Source: Chloroflexota bacterium (GTDB lineage: Bacteria; Chloroflexota; Anaerolineae; Anaerolineales; Villigracilaceae). From it: 64,000 nucleotides of DNA. The stretch spans positions 24,749 through 88,748 of the forward strand of contig JACAEM010000017.1 of assembly GCA_013388855.1 (NCBI GenBank), written 5' to 3'. This document shows positions 61,706-64,000 of the stretch, in pieces. The notes below the pieces were generated by a model. That model worked only from the letters and a program-made list of their open reading frames with translations, made no database searches and had not been told where the DNA came from. The number at the start of each line of letters is the position of its first letter. Within the stretch, counting starts at the first letter, position 1. Made by a program: the position numbers and the translations under genes.

Positions 61706-62086
61706 TTATGCTGCAGGGGCTTCGCCTTCGCTCTTCTTGCCCTTGCGAAGGGATTCAACTGCACTCTTGCCGCGTTCACGCACATCTTCGACAATGGCGT
61801 GGCCGCGTTCGCTGGCTTTGGTGTAGACTTCAGCGCCGCGCTCCTTCAACTGGCGGGCGAGTTCATCGGCGCGGGCGCGGGCTTCCTGGGCGACTTGCTC
61901 GGCGCGGGCGAGCGCTTCTTCGGCTGTGTGGGATGCCTTGTCGCGTAGTTCAATGGATTTATCCTTGATCAACGCGCGGGTCTCTTCGCCGGATTGGGGG
62001 GCGAACAACAGAGCGACAACCGCTCCGGTCAGCCCGCCGACGATAAAGCCTACGAGAAAGGCGCCGAATTCATCACGATCAGACAT
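61706..62086 (-). CDS. YtxH domain protein
   Basis: 126 residues. One N-terminal glycine-rich membrane helix (GAFLVGFIVGGLTGAVVALLFAPQSG) ending in the FAPxSGxETR motif of YtxH, followed by a long charged helix rich in Ala, Glu and Arg (about residues 45-115). General stress-type membrane protein of unknown function. Confidence 0.87.
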   Translation of the reverse strand: MSDRDEFGAFLVGFIVGGLTGAVVALLFAPQSGEETRALIKDKSIELRDKASHTAEEALARAEQVAQEARARADELARQLKERGAEVYTKASERGHAIVEDVRERGKSAVESLRKGKKSEGEAPAA

Positions 62087-62164
62087 AGTAGCCTCCTTGG
62101 GGATAGTGGATATTTGTACGGCTGGAGGTGACAGGCATTTTCGACCTGCCTGGCACCGCGTTGC

Positions 62165-62623
62165 TTATTTCTTCTTGATGCCCATTAATTCTAACATACG
62201 ATACAGACCGGCGAGGTAGCCATTGAGCTTGATGACCGGCTCGACTACGTTCTCGCCCAGAAATTCCGCCGTACCGCGCAGGTTGTTGACGGTGTCGTTG
62301 GTGGCTTTAAGAATCGGGCGGACTTCATTTTGCAGGAGATTCGTGAGGCTGGCGAGTTGAACGATCAGCACGATCAATGCCACGCCAATGACCAGCGACT
62401 CGAGCGCCACCACGATGATGAAGATGTCGCGTATCTTGTCAGTGGGGGTGGCGGGCTGGAGCAGGAAATAGATTGCCGTGCCCAGCAATGCCAGCAGGAT
62501 CACTGCGCCGATGATCACGCCGGTCATTGTGCGTTTCATCTGCTGTTCCTGCTCGCGCTGTGCGGCAAGTTCGTCAGGGGTGGGTTGAGGGGCAGGTTCG
62601 GGGGTGGAAAGTGGCGTAGCCAT
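62165..62623 (-). CDS. DUF948-like membrane protein
   Basis: 152 residues. A Pro- and Gln-rich cytoplasmic start, two membrane helices (TGVIIGAVILLALLGTAIYF and IIVVALESLVIGVALIVLIV) and a helical tail (LQNEVRPILKATNDTVNNLR) similar to DUF948. It precedes the YtxH gene on the same strand; such genes often occur together. The function is unknown. Confidence 0.7.
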   Translation of the reverse strand: MATPLSTPEPAPQPTPDELAAQREQEQQMKRTMTGVIIGAVILLALLGTAIYFLLQPATPTDKIRDIFIIVVALESLVIGVALIVLIVQLASLTNLLQNEVRPILKATNDTVNNLRGTAEFLGENVVEPVIKLNGYLAGLYRMLELMGIKKK

Positions 62624-62736
62624 ATTTTTATTATAGCATTTTTATTGCAATTTCATTCAAAACCTGTTGCATCCGTAATAACATTTCTCAGAGGATGGTC
62701 TTTTCTGCGATGTAACCTTCACCGTTGTTTCCAACC

Positions 62737-62765
62737 TTGACATGCAGGCTTGTGTCCGGTATTAT
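62737..62765 (+). promoter_or_regulatory. promoter of the TetR gene
   Basis: TTGACA (6/6) and TATTAT (5/6) are separated by 17 bases; transcription is predicted to start near 62772. Confidence 0.8.
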
Positions 62766-62774
62766 ACCATCACA

Positions 62775-62788
62775 ACCGACCGTTCGGT
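62775..62788. promoter_or_regulatory. TetR-type operator overlapping the transcription start
   Basis: ACCGA CCGT TCGGT is a 14-base inverted repeat with perfect 5-base arms placed 10 bases after the -10. It resembles sites of fatty-acid-related TetR repressors with ACCGACC-type arms. Autorepression of the regulator and the coupled hydrolase gene is inferred. Confidence 0.6.
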
Positions 62789-62802
62789 AGGGAATGTTGT
62801 CC

Positions 62803-63363
62803 ATGACCAGAGAAGACATCCTTGAAGCCGCTGCACAGGTTTTTCGCCAGAAGGGGTTCCATGGCGCATCCATGGCTGATATTGCTGAGGCGGTAAATTT
62901 ACAGAAGGCGAGCCTGTATCATCATGTTTCCTCCAAGCAGGAGATTCTCTTTGAACTTCTCGATCAGGCACTGCAACTTCTTCTTGAACGAATTTCCTCT
63001 ATCTCTGCCCAGACGATCTCTGCTGATCGAAAACTTCGTCTGATGGTGCGTGAATATCTTCAAATTCTTGCAGACAATATTGACCTTGCCGCAGTGCTTT
63101 TGTTTGAACACCGTGCCCTCGAGCGGCGTCAGCATGCCCGCCACGTCCCCAACCGCGACAAGTTCGAGCTGTTATGGCGTAATGTCCTTGCGCAAGGGGT
63201 GGAGGAGGGCACCTTTCGTTGTGACGATGTTCCCCTCACGGCGCGCGCCATCCTTGGCTTGTTGAACTGGACGATTACCTGGTATCGCAGCGACGGCGAA
63301 AAGACCATCCAGCAAATTGCCGACGACTATGCCAGCCTGCTCTTGAACGGACTACTGAAATGA
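62803..63363 (+). CDS. TetR family transcriptional regulator
   Basis: 186 residues from ATG 62803, with GGTAGGGA upstream; an ATG at 62794 is possible. The helix-turn-helix is FRQKGFHGASMADIAEAVNLQKASLYHHVSSKQ (about 15-47). The C-terminal region resembles the TetR_C class of fatty-acid regulators (DRKLRLMVREYLQILADNID). It likely represses its own operon by the site just upstream. The ligand may be an acyl-CoA, inferred from the operator type only. Confidence 0.87.
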   Translation: MTREDILEAAAQVFRQKGFHGASMADIAEAVNLQKASLYHHVSSKQEILFELLDQALQLLLERISSISAQTISADRKLRLMVREYLQILADNIDLAAVLLFEHRALERRQHARHVPNRDKFELLWRNVLAQGVEEGTFRCDDVPLTARAILGLLNWTITWYRSDGEKTIQQIADDYASLLLNGLLK

Positions 63364-64000
63364 CCCCAGCCGACTATGCCGTATTCGAAACCTCCAGCGG
63401 GGTAAAAATTCACCGCCTGCCCATCCAGGCATTTCCGAAGTTTTGGGCGTATGTCTATGTCGTTTCCGCGAAGGGTCAAAACGTTCTCATTGACACCGGC
63501 TCCGGCACCGACGTCTCCCATGAAGACCTGTTAAACGGCTTGAAACAAGCGGGGTTGCAGCCGGCCGACCTTACCCACATTCTCCTCACACACGCCCACA
63601 TTGACCACTACGGCGGTCTCGCCAAACTCAAACCCCTCACGAACGCACAAATTGGATGTCACGAACTGGACCTGCAGGTCGTGGCGCACCACGATGCGCG
63701 GCTTGCCCTCATCTCCCGCCGCCTCGCCTCTTTCCTCGCCGAAAGCGGACTAGCCGGCGACGAAGCGGATTCGCTCCTCGGCATTTACCGCTTTACCAAA
63801 GCCCTCTATCAATCCGTTCCCGTGGACTTCACCTACGAAGCGCAGGGGATGCAGGTGGGGGCATTGGAACTGATTCATTTGCCGGGGCATTGTCCGGGTC
63901 ACGTGGCGATGCGGGTGGACGATGTCGTCTTTTGCGGCGACATGGTTGTGGAAGGGGTCACGCCGCACCTCGCGCCCGAGTCCATCAATCCCTATGGCGG
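63360..64000 (+). CDS. metallo-beta-lactamase-fold hydrolase, 3' truncated
   Basis: 213 codons are visible before the right edge cuts the gene. The start overlaps the TetR stop (ATGA). Metal motifs: LLTHAHIDHYGG (HxHxDH), LPGHCPGHVA and FCGDMVVEG. The fold is that of glyoxalase II-like or MBL-fold hydrolases; the substrate is unknown. Coupling to the TetR gene implies shared control. Confidence 0.87.
   Translation, partial: MTPADYAVFETSSGVKIHRLPIQAFPKFWAYVYVVSAKGQNVLIDTGSGTDVSHEDLLNGLKQAGLQPADLTHILLTHAHIDHYGGLAKLKPLTNAQIGCHELDLQVVAHHDARLALISRRLASFLAESGLAGDEADSLLGIYRFTKALYQSVPVDFTYEAQGMQVGALELIHLPGHCPGHVAMRVDDVVFCGDMVVEGVTPHLAPESINPYG

Noticed and set aside
1..64000. CRISPR arrays, prophage, integrase or insertion sequences
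   Set aside because: No regularly spaced repeats, cas genes, transposases or phage genes were seen.

Overview
The window most likely comes from a Chloroflexota bacterium of the class Anaerolineae. This is inferred from gene content and gene style, because no 16S rRNA or marker phylogeny is available here. The genes are bacterial, moderately GC-rich and tightly packed, with no phage, insertion sequence, transposase or CRISPR array that I can recognise. There is one tRNA, tRNA-His. The first gene is cut by the left edge and the last by the right edge.

Layout. (1) 1-9.9 kb: a hydrogen metabolism island. A CBS/ATPase protein, a DRTGG protein and a PHP protein precede a promoter carrying two overlapping Rex-type operators. 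A [NiFe] hydrogenase operon of the HydABCSL kind follows, with NuoE-, NuoF- and NuoG-like diaphorase subunits, the small and large [NiFe] subunits and the maturation protease. An ATPase and a cysteine-free HndB-like protein are interleaved. (2) 10-15.2 kb: a GNAT acetyltransferase, tRNA-His and a glycogen block (glgA, glgC, malQ). (3) 15.5-24.5 kb: housekeeping genes (hsp20, lon, a receiver protein, a MoaB/Mog-type gene, efp, a HAD-DinB fusion, fabF, fabH, tatA). (4) 24.5-36.3 kb: MgtC, a DUF255 thioredoxin-like protein, pabBC, vanZ, scpA, moaC-cupin-moaD-moaE, a second fabF, rplS, a class I amidotransferase and a frameshifted secreted glycosidase. (5) 36.3-45.8 kb: a minus-strand metal island. 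Read in its own direction it runs: DtxR regulator, three ICMT-like membrane methyltransferases, a c-type cytochrome, a TAT-exported multicopper oxidase, a ZIP transporter with an extracytoplasmic domain, a membrane-anchored DtxR-FeoA protein, a FeoB split into two genes, and a hemerythrin. (6) 45.9-57 kb: two tandem ATP-grasp ligases and two large secreted 5'-nucleotidase-family proteins, with a two-domain GGDEF protein between the latter. (7) 57-64 kb: membrane proteins, a fused aminopropyltransferase, a hemolysin III-like protein, a methyltransferase, YtxH and DUF948-like proteins, and an autoregulated TetR gene coupled to a metallo-beta-lactamase-fold hydrolase.

How they work together. The hydrogenase genes would exchange electrons between H2, NAD(H) and probably ferredoxin, with transcription set by NADH/NAD through Rex. 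The metal island looks like a ferrous iron (possibly also Mn or Zn) acquisition and oxidation system under DtxR-type control. The two nucleotidase genes share promoter style and a two-block leader motif, which suggests common control, perhaps at the RNA level.

The most unusual points are: coordinated loss of [2Fe-2S] ligands in two adjacent hydrogenase proteins; the metal island with its membrane-tethered regulator and triplicated methyltransferases; the ATP-grasp pair in which one copy has lost the glycines of its ATP loop; and the shared leader motif of the nucleotidase genes. Several hairpin repeat families recur between genes.
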